DNA of 64,000 bases from the NCBI RefSeq assembly GCF_037975245.1, contig NC_092576.1, positions 1,748,501 through 1,812,500 of the forward strand, written 5' to 3'. Position numbers and translations under genes: made by a program. Positions 21,267-34,000 of this stretch are shown here, piece by piece. Below the pieces are notes generated by a model. That model had not been told where the DNA came from. It worked only from the letters and a program-made list of their open reading frames with translations, and made no database searches. Positions within the stretch are counted from its first letter, which is position 1; each line of letters begins with the position of its first letter. The stretch comes from Apostichopus japonicus. Its lineage: Eukaryota; Echinodermata; Holothuroidea; Aspidochirotida; Stichopodidae.

Positions 21267-23330
21267 TAATAAGCGGAAACGGATCACCGACCGAAAAAAT
21301 ATCGGAATTTGTGGACTATTTCTTGCTTCCTATTGTATTAAAACAAAGCACCTATGTGAAAGACACAAATCACATTCTGAAAATTGTGGAAGCCCCCCGT
21401 TACCAAAAGCAGTAGTACTTGCTACACTCGATGTCGTCGCCATGTATGCCAATACTCCTCAAGAGGAGGCATTAGATATATGTCAAGAAGTCTATGAAAA
21501 GGCGGAAAAAGCGAATATGGAATAAATAAAATATCTTCCATATCCATGCGCAAACTAATTGAACTTATTTTTAACAAGAAACTGTTTCGAGTTCAATAAC
21601 CAATTCTATCTACAAAAGATCGGTTGCGCCATGGGTAGCCAAGCCTCTCCGGAAATCTGTGATATCGTCATGCATAGACTGGAAAACCAGATTTTACCGA
21701 CAGATAATAAAATCTTAAAATGGCTCCGCTATAGAGATGAAATTCTATTGCTTTACGACGGTTCACCTCAGGAACTTGAACAACTAGTAAACAGGTTGAA
21801 TGAAATTCACCGCTTAAAGTTTACGGTAGAAATATTACACACAGAGGTAACATACCTAGATTTGAAAATCTTCAAAGGTCCAAGGTTTGAAACCAATGGG
21901 TTATTAGACACCAAAGTCTACACCAAACCCACGGAAACCTTCCAATACCTCGACAGAAACTCTGCACACCCACTTGCCACCTTTAAAGGCTTCATTAAAG
22001 GGGAAGTCTTACGATACGCACGTCTATGTAACAATGAGACTGATTTCTTACAGAAAAAGAATGCGTTCACAGAGAAACTGTTACTCCGAAAGAGGAAATT
22101 GCCTCAGCCACGAAAGGCATAAAATTTGAAAACCGTGGGCAATACCTCACTACCAAACCTAAACAAATGGAACCACCAGTGGTGTTCAAGCTTACCTATA
22201 CACCCCATATCAAAACCACGCATTTGCAAAATGTACTCTTGAAACATTGGCACTTAATCTCGCAACACGCGGACAGGGGCGTAGCGAAGGTTTTGTTGTT
22301 GTTGGGGGGGTGGGGGATTTGATTTGCCGACTGATCTGGAAGTAGTGACTGAAATGGGGGAGGGGTCTAAGGGGAGGGGGTGTCCCCCTCCCCTTTGGAA
22401 AATTTTTAGTTTTGAAACGGCCTGATAGATGCAATCTGGTGCATATTTTAAGTCAAATTTGGCACCGTAGAATTTCCATTTCGATATTATTTTTATGGCA
22501 GTCGGCAGAAGAAGAATTAATTGGGACCAATTATCGAACTGTGTTTTCTCTTTCACCGATTGTTGAAATAGTGAAACTTCGTGATGAAAATGTTCAGAAA
22601 ACTTCCCGGTAATGAGAAATAACAACATTCATTGATATACAAGCGAGAAACGTTAAAAATTGTGTACAATTCGTGAGCCGTGTCCTTAAGTTTTCCACGG
22701 AGAATGAATGACATCTGTGATGACGTCATTCTGAACAGAGGATAATAACAACACGTTGTCACACGATAGCACGACTCATGGGCTGCGGCCTATACGGAAG
22801 CCCTTAATTCCATTTCTTTCACTGAGTTGCCGGCGATTCTGGCACTCGTCTAGCTGAGCCTGGCTACAGTAGCTATACTGACGGCCGTGACATTATCAGT
22901 TATTTGCCGAGAGGTTTTTAACTTGCAGGCGTCGGGTGATTGGATTGGTGAATGAGTTTATCAGATGAAGAACTGGAAAATCGAAATAACCGATAAAGAA
23001 GCTCCCGTTCTCCTTTTCTCTATTCAGCTTTCCTTCTTTCTTCCCCTTCCGCTCTCTTCACCTTTTCTCCTTTTGCCGACAGACCCAAAATTTGCCCACA
23101 GCGACCAAATTATTGGGGGGTGTTACACCCCCACATCCCCCCCCCCCCCGCTCGCTACGCCCCTGCACGCGGAATTATCCAAACTGTTTCCAAAAGAACC
23201 GATTCTAGCCTACAAAGGGCCCAAAATCTCAAAGATTTACTTGTTAACTCAAGGTTTCATACTAACGAAGAATCAGCTGACTCTCAAGGTTCACACGAAG
23301 CTCTTTTAGATGCTCTTATAGCTGCACTAT
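21267..23330 (+). pseudogene. Penelope-like reverse transcriptase, inactivated
   Basis: After the left repeat the frame shows RT lead-in motifs (EKISEFVDYFLLPIV, near 21290), then in another frame the strand-motif LDVVAMYANTP (near 21430), then a longest intact piece at 21559-22122 with GCAMGSQASPEI, the catalytic region and the C-terminal TYLDLKIFKG and VYTKPTETFQYLDR typical of Penelope-like RTs. The YxDD box reads YRDE, so one catalytic aspartate is lost. At least two stops and two frameshifts break it (a TAG near 21409; stops near 21522; a shift near 22090; a shift near 23220). A hAT insertion splits it at 22274-23165, and the RT frame resumes across the 8-bp duplication. Confidence 0.75.
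22274..23165. mobile_element. 892-bp non-autonomous hAT with 8-bp duplication CACGCGGA
   Basis: CAGGGGCGTAGCGAAGG at the left and the reverse complement of the right end, CAGGGGCGTAGCGAGCG, match at 15 of 17 positions. CACGCGGA flanks both ends exactly (22266-22273 and 23166-23173). G runs occur near the left end and C runs near the right, giving proline-rich spurious frames. No transposase is encoded. It interrupts the Penelope-like RT. Confidence 0.92.
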
Positions 23331-23410
23331 GAGTCCATAAAAACTCGTGCACAGAAAATAGATGCATTTTGAGAACGAGACGCCCAGGCCGAATATAAAA
23401 TATTCAAAGG

Positions 23411-23471
23411 CTACTACTGATGAAGCTCCTCCTATAAAGTTTGAGAGCAGAAACCGGTCGAGTTGGTCATA
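23411..23471 (+). ncRNA. Hammerhead-ribozyme-like core, degenerate
   Basis: CTGATGA at 23416-23422 is followed by a possible stem II (GCTC...GAGC), then GAAA, a 3-bp possible stem III (ACC...GGT), and GTC as cleavage triplet near 23465-23469. The order is that of a type I hammerhead, and such motifs are known in repeats of Penelope-like elements. The inner base pairs of stems I and II next to the core do not form (A-A at both), so this copy is probably inactive or a chance match. Confidence 0.3.
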
Positions 23472-23572
23472 AGAACCTACACTAGTCTCTCCTACTATTA
23501 ACAGTACACTCAATTCACCTAATAGGTGCAATTATGTTTCACCACGAGGAGCATGCTGTAAGTTCATGTTCC

Positions 23573-23656
23573 TCGGGCCCTCCCTTAAAAATACTTCAGG
23601 TTCTTGGCGACTACGTTGCGTTAGATAGTGTAAAACCGCCTACACCCCCTTTCATT
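23573..23656 (-). repeat. Right copy of the 84-bp inverted repeat of the Penelope-like element
   Basis: Reverse complement of 21183-21266 at 83 of 84 positions. The near identity contrasts with the broken RT between them and suggests either a recent insertion of an already defective copy or conversion between the repeats. Confidence 0.92.
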
Positions 23657-23966
23657 CAGATAATTATGATATACTTGCTAACTGTGCATTGATTTTCCCT
23701 GACAGTAATAGTCAGCACTATAGTACTGAGCCGTAGCTAATTAATACGTGATGTCGCGTAGGCCTGATAATTGCCTTAGTTTCAAATTTGGAATAAAAAC
23801 GATCTCGTTTCAGGGAAGAGCAGCTGGATATATATTAGGCTTTTCTTTCACCAAGTTATGCCTATTAGGAATTTGAAGTACTCCCACATAAAAAAAACGC
23901 AACTGATTTCCAAAAAGGGGGGGCCGGGGCCGGGTCGGCCCCCCTCCTGGATCCGCCCCTGATAAG

Positions 23967-25044
23967 TTGAAATATTGCTATATAGAAAGTCAAACATTTC
24001 GGGTTCAAATGTCAACACATCGAGATAACATGTCAAAATGTCCACATTATACATTACAATTTTGTGATACAATATCAATCTTTGGAGATGACATTTTAGA
24101 AAGTCAAATTTGGATATAATTTGTCGATATGTCGAGATAAAACGTCAACATTTTGAGGTAATATGTCACAATGGTCCGGTGTAATGAGCAAACTTTGGAC
24201 GTGAGATGTATAGCTGCAAGCGAAATCAAACTGTCGCAAGTTTGAGATAAAGCATTAAAGTTTTGAGACAATAATTTTCATTGACGAAAGAGGATCATCT
24301 TTACTTCAATAACAATTTTGCTGACCTGAGTCTGTAACTTTGACACATTTTTGCTTAAACTGGTTCACTTATTAATCGAAGGAAACGATTTGTGACAATT
24401 TCAGTTATCAATAGGTCGACAACGTTATAAAAAAGTTACTCGTTTTTCAACAAAAACACGCCTTGTCATTACAATTTTGTTTTAATTAAACACAAGGGCA
24501 CTCTCTTTAATAACAATTGCCATAACTGCTCAACAAATTTACACAGCTTTGCAAGATAATGACAAAATTCTCACTAACAAACTGAGAAAGGCAACTTCTC
24601 ATTCACAAACAGTGACACTTTTAAATTATGCAAAGGGGTTGACGTTATCCACCAAAGTGAGGCTCAGTCTAAAGTTAAGACTGAGTGAGTAACATTAGTA
24701 TATTTTAGTTATTATTATATATAAGTCGATCTCAAATCTTATTCAGTTTCCCGTTATTTTCCATGCGCCTAATTCTAACGACCACCGCAAATTTCGGACT
24801 GGTGACCGAGAGATTCGAGACACTGTCAGTCTATCAAGGGAATTTCTTTTTCATAGAATGTCGCCCTCTATAGGTGAACAGAATTTGCTTGTAAACAACA
24901 CAACGGCAAGTGGTTATTCATACTGTAGCCATTGAGTATCACATACAACACAATGAAATGACTAACGTTATAACAATGAACCAGGCCTATATTTTATCGA
25001 TCATGTCGGAAAAAGAGAGGTTTAGAATACTTTCATAAACGAAA
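23967..25044. other. Intergenic and promoter region of the SEC14-spectrin gene
   Basis: 23980-24260 contains loosely repeated phrases of the kind GATAA(C/A)ATGTCAA, spaced about 30 bases apart, an old degenerate array. Nearer the gene, sequence becomes less repetitive. The transcription start is not identifiable by eye. Confidence 0.4.
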
Positions 25045-28000
25045 ATGGATGATGAAGAGAGAAGAAAATGTGAGTTTTAATGTTACTAGTGGCATGACAA
25101 TTTTCGTAATGCCTTTAATTGACTACAGTAAGACGATCAAAACGCGCTTTAGACAATCAAAATTTACTATCGCCTAGCCTAACATTTACTACAACGTATG
25201 TTTATTTCGAGCCTAAGCGGACTTAGTTAGAGTTAGTGTTATGAATAGCCTAGTATGAAGTCTGAGTATATAGCAGCTGTTTCAATTCAACACAAACTTA
25301 GTTCAACTAGTGTGCTAATGTCAGTGAATAGGAAAGAAATGTGTAAATATTTGTAAAGAACGAAAAACAAATTACATTGGTGATAGGCTAGTTCATGTAA
25401 TTTTTATCAAAATTTATTGAAGGGATATCAAAACAAGGCCTAGACTAAGTGAAAGTTAGCCCTAACTAGTAAATATATCCCCATGCACATAACATGCCTC
25501 CTCTTTCTGCCTTACGTAGTTCTTCATAGTATCTTCATACTTGTTGCAATTATTTTGTTCTTTGGCAAAGTGGTTCCCCACATTTATTGAAAATGAGGGC
25601 CTGATTAGGAAGTTCTTTGAAAATCAAATGATATTGGTCGTTTGTATTTATATATATACTTTTTAAACTTGGATAATCATTAAACTGCACCTGTACCTGT
25701 ACACGAATATTGGTGTAAAATGTGTACCTGGGTATGTTTATTGGTGAGGAAAAAACTAGATTATCAACACCAGTGGCCAAATTAACGAGTTGGAAATATA
25801 ATTGATGAAAATTTTCAGATAAAAAGTTGACATTTCAACTTAATAATCTCCAAAATTTCCATTGTCCTTTTTTGAGTCACTATGGTTTGGGACCCATTAA
25901 AATAAGGATCTATTTATTATCTTGATAAAAACTGCAGCATATTGTCTCAAAATGTTGACTTTTATTTCGAAGTTTCAACTTGTGCTGCCGTAAACTTTCC
26001 AGTTCACCATACAGACTAAATATTACAGACTAAAGATTCTGGTTCTGTAAATTGAGTCTGACAGATATTTAGATTTGGTAATCAAGCTGGTAACTACGAT
26101 ATTTGAAATAGGCAAAAATACTGTCATAAATACCCTTTTTATGATTTATTCGTTATATATAAATTAGCATACATTCTTACCTTTATTTGACACAGTTTAG
26201 AAGCCTACTATGTGATACAGTTACTAAGTATATACTGTATTGTGTTGCTCCAACATCTCTCAAATAGTCAACAGTACGTAAGAAAAAGAACCATCCATTG
26301 CTCTTTAAAAGGTAAATTAATATTGTTTAATTAATGAAGAGCATTCATGATGCTGGACGTTACGTAGTTCGAATATATTTTTAGGGGTTGATCTTCTTCT
26401 TTGGCAATAACTTTTTTACTCTCATAAAGGCGTCATGTTGTCTCGGGACCAGATGGCTCCGAAGATGCCAGAGGACCAGCTAATTCTCTCTGAAGTTGCA
26501 GTCTACACAGGTACAGTTTGAAACCTGTAATGTACTTTACAGCAAAGGAACACCTTTTTACTCAAAATAAAACGTCTGGGGTTTTTAGTAATTTTTTGAA
26601 AATTTTGATTCATGATGTAATCATTAGCATCATGCAAGCATTTGAAAGTTCAGAAGTTAACAGGTCATCTTTCTTGGGCTCAAATTTCAGCTTGCTAAAG
26701 AGCTCTAGAAAGTTTTCAAAAGTGCTTTTCTAAATGCTTCTGATCCTCCATTTCATTGTCAGATATAGAGGAGGGTACAAGTAAATGTCTCAGTGCTTTG
26801 AGGATAACAATAGAGTGATTGAAATCAGGAACAATTAGTGACCAATTATTCGACTATCTAGCATATTTGTCGGCTATACTTTATGACCTTTAATATCTGT
26901 ATCTGTTAACAATGTTCTCAACAACTTGTGCTAGAATCATTGGCACCCTGGTTTGTGAAAGCTGGTATATAATTAAAAATGTAGCATCTGAGTCCACAAA
27001 TAATTTGAAATAAAATGAGATGTACTGTATGCTAACTTCAATATTTAGTAAAGTATGCAGTTCAACATTTCATTTTCGTGATTTTCCTCTTCATCAGGAG
27101 GGAGGGATCTAGATGGTCGACCAATCATCTCTTTCCCATCAAGACACCATGCAAGCCTGGAGTCAAAGGTCAAAGCTAGCGGCTTGGATCACATCTTGAG
27201 ATATTTTGCTGAATTGGCCAGGTATGATATCATTACTGTCACATCATTGCACTGTACGATGTTACAGTAGCCTAAGACTGTTAGACATTAAGCCATCTCG
27301 TTTACAGTCAGGAAACAAGTCTTACACAAGTCTGTTTGAAAATTCTTTTGAGTAGTTGAGACTGAAGATAAAAGTTGCCTTCTCAAGAGGTTACCACAAT
27401 GCAGATGTACTCTTTTGTCATCTTCATGCAATGAAGCTCAGATTGGATGAGCCCGATATGGTCCTTGAAGGTTCATGTATTGTCCTCATGAGGTCCTTGT
27501 ATTGTCCTCATGAGGTCCTTGTATTGTCCTAATGAGGTCCTAGTGTTGTCCTCTTGAGATCCTAGTATTGTCCTCATGAGGGCCTTAATTGTTCCTGGTA
27601 CTGTAGTCCTATTGATTCATCCAATCAGTGCAATTCATTTACACCCCTTGCTGTATACATATACAGTCATTTTTATTTGTATGTTTATTTTATTTTTGTT
27701 TACTCTCAGTCCCAGAGACAGAGCTCACGGTTTGGCATTTGTTGCAGACCTGCGATTTTCTTCAGTGGAATTTGTCTCCCTACTTAAGTCAGCGTTGAAC
27801 AGCCTCCAGGTACAGTATGCTTATATTAGTATTTTATATATATTCATATATCATTTTATAGATTTATATATTCAGGACTAATAGCCATATCAGGTACTTG
27901 TGTTTTGGAACCTGGGCTAGATTTGCCTTTGTGGTGACCCTGGGACCGATATCAATTTTTTTTTGTTATTTGCGTGCAGTTTGTTTAATTTATAAGATAT

Positions 28001-31000
28001 TGTCTCAAATATATTGCTTCCATGTCGCCAAGTTTATAAATTTTATTCAAATCATTCTGCATGTGACCATGACAGGTGGGTTTTTGGTGTGTGGTGCTTG
28101 TGTATGTTCAAATTTTGTCGAGCGAAGAAAATAAACATTTAGAAACAAAGTCAGGTACTGTATTACGTGATACTCTCGACGGTCTCTCATATCTCTACAA
28201 AATTGTTCATAAATCTGATCATCATTGGTGCTGCTCCACAGGATTATGATAATTAAATACATCTGGTTTATTTGTGCAAATAATACCCGCTTGCGCTCAT
28301 TCACTCTGACTTATATCGTTAGTAAACATAGCCAACTATTTCTTACCCAGATGATGTATTTTATTACACCTTGTATTTATGGGTTAGTCTGGCCCTGTCT
28401 TTGATGTGTTGTCTCTCTCATGGAGCAAGTCAACTCTGTCTGCTCTTCCAGTAGTTTCTTGCAACTTATTGAAAAAATAAAAAAAACAAAATATCTGCCC
28501 TATATAGAGTGCTACAGTAGTCATGTGACCTGCTCCAATATACAGCATTGTCATGTAGCTATGTTATGGTATCATTATAAAGCTGAAGACTAGTGGTCAT
28601 ATTCAATTAGTATTTTTAGTGGTTTCCATAAATTCATTGCTCTATAGTTACTTCTATCTCGTTCAGTTGAGAGCTGATACTTTTTGAGAGAAGCCGCCTT
28701 GAAATTTGCTAGACCATAAATAAATGATACAAAGATGACTCAGATTTATAGGAAAAAGTAAAAGTAAAGAAACTAGAAAACGAATCCAGTGACTCTTAAA
28801 ACACATCATCATTTGCAGGCTGAGATGCAGGCAGCTGGAGGGAAGTCTGTCTTTTACGCCATCCAGCCGCAGAACAAGAAAACTATGAAAGACACCATGA
28901 CGATCCTAGGGCTGAGAGTTAGCAAAAAGAAGAAGAACAAGATGCTGGCTTCACCGATATTTCAGGTAACGATATTTAATAGCTCGTTTGGGAAGTAATG
29001 TTACTGCTAGTCGGCTATATTTAAAGGAAGTGAAACTCAGTCCAGGGATATTTAGCACAAAGCTAAAGAGGACACCATCAACAGATTACCAACACCATTG
29101 TCAGCACCAATGAGTCTCATTTGTCCAAATTGTTCACACATTACAGTTGACACCATTGTGGACACCATTGTTGTCATGTTTGTTTGTGAACACTGCTGGT
29201 CTTTTATTTACAAACGTTTGCCAACACCATTGACTGCACCATTGTCAACACCAATGACTATTATTTATCCAAATTGTTCACACTATTGTCCACTCTATAG
29301 TCCACATTACAGTTGACACCATTGTCAACACCATGGCGGAAACCATTGTTGTCATGTTTGTTGGTAGACACTGCTGGTCTCTCATTTACAAACATCTGAC
29401 TAGTACAAGCTCATTTGTGCCCATTGTTTACCAATTACTTTCAATTCTATTCATCATCTGTGTCTCTCTAATTATTAGTAAATTTTTCTTTCTTTGGACT
29501 GTTAATCCTGTCAAGTTTCAATTTCATAGTCTCTAATGCAAATCTTAGCTGGAGTTAAGTAAACTGTTAATGCTTTCATGTACCAGACTTTTCATTCAAC
29601 TGTTGGAGTAATTGTACCAGCCCGAAGATTTGACAAACTCACTGCAAACAAAAAGGAACCATAAAAAATAGTTGGCAAGAAAGAACCTGAGCATAAGAAA
29701 CATATTCTAAGTCCAGACTAATTACAAAATATTTATGCGATAATATACATAATCTGGACAAAGATAAGGCATGGCATTAACAGGATACTCTTTGTTGATT
29801 TCATCACTTTTCTTCATTACCCTTTTTATTTGCAGACGCTTTTATTAGCTGACGAGACCGATCTCCATAATTATGTGGATCAGAGCCAACTGTTGACGGA
29901 TCTTGGAGGGTATCTGCAGTATTCCCATCTAGCTTGGGTTAAATTCAGAAAGGTAGGTCTCCCCTAGTGGTCAGATGGTCATGATGTGGGGGTGCGGGAG
30001 GGGGGTGGAATAATCAAGGAATCCATCTTTTCCTAAAGGCAGAATTTGACAGTTTCCTTCTTGTGGTACCAAGGTAAAAATCAAGATTTTTTTTTTAAAT
30101 GATTTTTTGAGAAGTACGGAATATTTTAATGTACAAATTTTGCATAGCAGCTTTGAAGGCTATGAACTTTGCCTCTTATAAAATACTAAGGTTCTGTGTC
30201 CAGAACCTGCTACATTCATCTTCTCAATTGTATAGCAATTTGCCTATTTTGCATAGCTTTTTGTGATGCAATACCGGATAAATTATTCACCGAGTAATAC
30301 AGAAATGAGTCATTAAATTCAGACTTTCTCCAATTTTTATTTCATTTTGATCCAAACTTCTTGCAGACCGTGGAACCATTCTTCGTGAGTTTCCACGAAT
30401 GCTCGACGAAGTATTCGTCCGCTCTGGACCGCCTGACCAATCTGGAAGAGGTCCAGTTAGGGGCCTCGCAGACAGAACTGGAAGAGACCCTCCAGAAGAC
30501 CAAAAGGTGCTATGAAGAGGCTGTCATGTAAGATTTGTCAATTTTTGCCAAATTTATTCAGATAGTTAAAAATGAAATTTTGTGGAATTCAAACACTGCA
30601 AAAGGGAGGGAATTTGGGTAATTCTTGAACTGGAAAATTGATGGCACTATAACTATAACTATAACAGATTGGTTCCAGGGTGGTAAAGATCGTCAAACAG
30701 CTTTTTCTACATGCTTCAATATTGTCCTAGTTTTATCAAAACTATCAAGATAAAATCACAGTTGATTCAACTAAATTCTTTAATTTCTTTTGGGTAATGA
30801 ATTAAAATTAAAATTTGGGATTAGTGATTGTATTCTGGTAGAGGAAGAAACAGTAGGATGTGTTCATTTGAGTCTTAAACAATTGCAAGTCACAGTGGGT
30901 ACTATCAAGTAAAAACACTGCTAATTTCATTATCTTATTCCATGTTGTCTATAGACACATCAGAACACAAAGCTACCTCAACGCAGTAATGTAAAGTACC

Positions 31001-34000
31001 TGTCACTATTTCTGCATGATGAAATTGAACGCAAATTCTACTTTTTAAATTAACATTTCTTCTCCTTTTCTTCCCCATTCAGTGAATGTAATCTTCCACC
31101 CACGTGCGAAAAATGCACTGACCTCTTACAAAAGCTGAAACATTCTGAGGATGATCCCATTTTCAATGAGGTGGCTCAAAAGGCTGTTTTCAGGGACACC
31201 TATAACCATGTCAAGGATTGCATGGCCAGTCTTAATGAGATGAAGAGCCGGATGGACCATGTTTGGAAAACCGCTGAATCGAAGATCAATCTACTTCTCT
31301 CTGCCATGGAGTACAGTGCTCAACTGAAACAGGTTGATATATATATACTACATGAGGTTCTGAAAAGGGGTGAGGGTTGGGTGGGGAGGGGGAAGTGGGT
31401 GAGGGTCTGGTCTGTTAAAGATTTCATTGACCCACTTTCAAACCTCAGTATCTGAAACTTATGTAAAAGTGCATGATACATGTGCAGTCTTTTTCTGATG
31501 TTTCTTTTAATATCATTATTTTAGATGCAAAGTTTGATGCTTTTGTTGTGCTTGCATCCTACTGGGTAACAGAGGGAAATTGTATACTGTGCATTGAAGC
31601 ATTCCCTGCATCTTTTGGCTACTTCTAGACATCTTGTGATAAAAATGTTAAATTAAATGTTTTAATGTTCAAAAGCTAAAGGAGAGGTGTACTTTCTGGT
31701 CTGATAATTCTAACTCGATAAGTCTCCCAGTAGACAAGGGAAGATATGGAACATGAACATTTTGACTAGCTTCCTCCAGAGAGTAGATCACATCAGGTAG
31801 TTTGTGATGTCGTTGTAGCAGATGTATATTTGTCAAAGTGCTTTAGTTTTCTTCTATAATTTTTGTATTTAATATCCTTGAAATATGATACAGTAGAAAT
31901 GTTTACTTCACTTATAGATGTTATTTGTATTTTGGATTTCCTAAGTCTTTTTTTATTTTTTACATTATTTTCCTCATTGGATGAACGATTTCAATATTAT
32001 ATTTAAAAGATAAATTCATCATAAAATACATCTCAGATGAAATGCTAACAATTATTCACTCTGCTGTGGGCTGATGCATTTGCAGGAAAGCGCCTAATTT
32101 CTGTGATGTTGACTTGAAGATTTTCAGCAATGTTACATCAACCAATCCACTTCAGCTAATATCCCTTTAAGCCAACTTTCACAAACTCGGGCTCTTCAAA
32201 GATTTTTTCACAAACCTCTCTCTCGTGTTAGACCCGATCACTGGAGACAACTCCACTTTTGTAAAACTGTCCATCATACCTACCCTTCCCCACATTTTAT
32301 CCTACTTTTCAAAATATCTGCTTTTTCCTACTCTAACCAATTTCACATTTTATCACCCTCTCTGTAGCTCATCAAATGGTTTACCAAGGATAGCAAGAAA
32401 CTGTTAAGGGAAAGAGAGATCGGGGATACGCCTGGCAGGGCAGAGGCATTAAAAAATCATTTCGAGGCTGCGGAACTACCCCTCGCTGAGGAAAAAATAG
32501 CCAACGCCGAACAGCTAGTAGAGAAGATTCAGGCAATGGTGGTTACGAGTCCCCAGCAGGGCGCCCTCGATGTTAAAAACCAAGCGAGAAGACTGCTGAA
32601 AATATTGAAAGAATTCCGGAAAAGACTGGACGAGAAAGAAGATTTTGTGATAGCAGTCTGTGATTATTACACCTTGTGTGATGAGGTAGGGATTAATGGT
32701 TATTGGATGAAGCAGAGTGGAGACGGGGGCAGGGAGGGGGGCTGGGGCTGGGGGAGGGTTAAGAGGAGGAGGTGGTTGAAGTTTGAAGGTACTCTGAATT
32801 AAGGGTGTTTGTGATCAAACTAAGACACCCTTCTAGATTTTTATTCTTCACCAAGTCAACAGTAAATATCAAGTAATTAAATGAAACTTGATATTAAGAT
32901 TTTTCAACAATTTGTCGTTGGCCACATGTCGTGACATTTTGTAGACGAATGAAAATAGGAAGATGTCAATTTCATTTTTGACTTTCACAGTTTCATTATT
33001 TAAGACAAAGTTTGGTGAGTCATGTTATTTGGCTACATTGTCATGCAGATTTTTAATGTGGATTAGTTTCAAAGAATTCATCAACATTATCTCAAAAACA
33101 GCTGCCTCAGATCTTTGTTCTGGGCACTTTTTGATTGCACTATCAGTCCCTATCAAGCACTATCAAGCTTTGATTGCACTATCAAGCTAATTAATGGATC
33201 ACAACAACTAGAAGTTACTGAGATTACTGCCCAACCCGATTAACCACTCTCTCCATTTCTCTCCGTAAAAGATTGAGCGTTGGTGCAATAAAGTGCTGAG
33301 ATTCCTTCCCCCTAACCTGGATAAAATTCATGACTTCCTGTCATCCAGCCATCTCTCTCGGAGGTCGGCCATCTTGGTGGAGTGGAGAGAGAGCCTGAGG
33401 AAGTTCATGAGGCGGAGACCGCCACCTGACGACGAGGAGATCATCAACCTGGAGCAGTCCGTCAAACTGATCGGGGATGAAGTCATCAAGAGGCGGAGCT
33501 TAGAATTGATTGACAGGTATTTAAAAGCGAAGATATAAAAATATAGAACACAAAACAAGGGTTCCCCCACGGTATATGAAATTTTTGAAAAATCATGTTT
33601 TCCAGGCCTGGCAAAGGGCATGGAAAACAAAGATGCTACGTTTCTAATTATCACAGGCAACCTACTGTGATCCATTCCAGAGAAGAATGGATGGTTTAGC
33701 CAGTCAAACTCCAGTCAACCAATCATATCGTTTAGGACAAGATGTTGAGATGGGTTTGCCATCTAACAGTGTGGATATTTTTTCTTTTCCCATGTCAAAT
33801 TGTCTGCCACCGAAATATCCCTCTAAGGCCAACCAGAACAATTTTGTGCTGGATATATCGTGGCTTGCAAATTAAACTTATCCTTGTACTGCTTCTGGGA
33901 GAGGGTCTTCGTAGCAATTGATGCATTTTATGGACAAATTACAAAAAAAAAGCAACCCTTTAAAAACAAGACAATTTTAAAGTTAACCCTCATTTTGTAT

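Larger units (their letters stand above)
21178..23657 (+). mobile_element. Penelope-like retroelement with 84-bp inverted repeats and 17-bp target duplication
   Basis: AGATAATTATGATATAC flanks the element as an exact 17-bp direct repeat (21161-21177 and 23658-23674). Just inside, an 84-bp segment at 21183-21266 is present in reverse complement at 23573-23656 with one mismatch. Between them is a damaged reverse transcriptase of the Penelope-like group. Inverted LTR-like repeats and variable-length duplications are known for this class. No GIY-YIG endonuclease was recognised. The element is inserted in the 20258-23961 element and itself interrupted by a hAT at 22274-23165. Confidence 0.8.
20258..23961. 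mobile_element. Outer element of the nested stack, 17-bp inverted ends and 5-bp ATAAG duplication
   Basis: CAGGGGCGGATCCAGGA at 20258-20274 is matched exactly in reverse complement at 23945-23961, and ATAAG lies just outside each end (20253-20257 and 23962-23966). The subterminal regions also mirror each other with runs of G/C and GGCCGAC. Subtracting the insertions at 20660-21118 and 21178-23657 with their duplications leaves a non-autonomous element of under 800 bases. Terminus type CAGGGGCG and the 5-bp duplication point to a hAT-like family. Confidence 0.75.
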
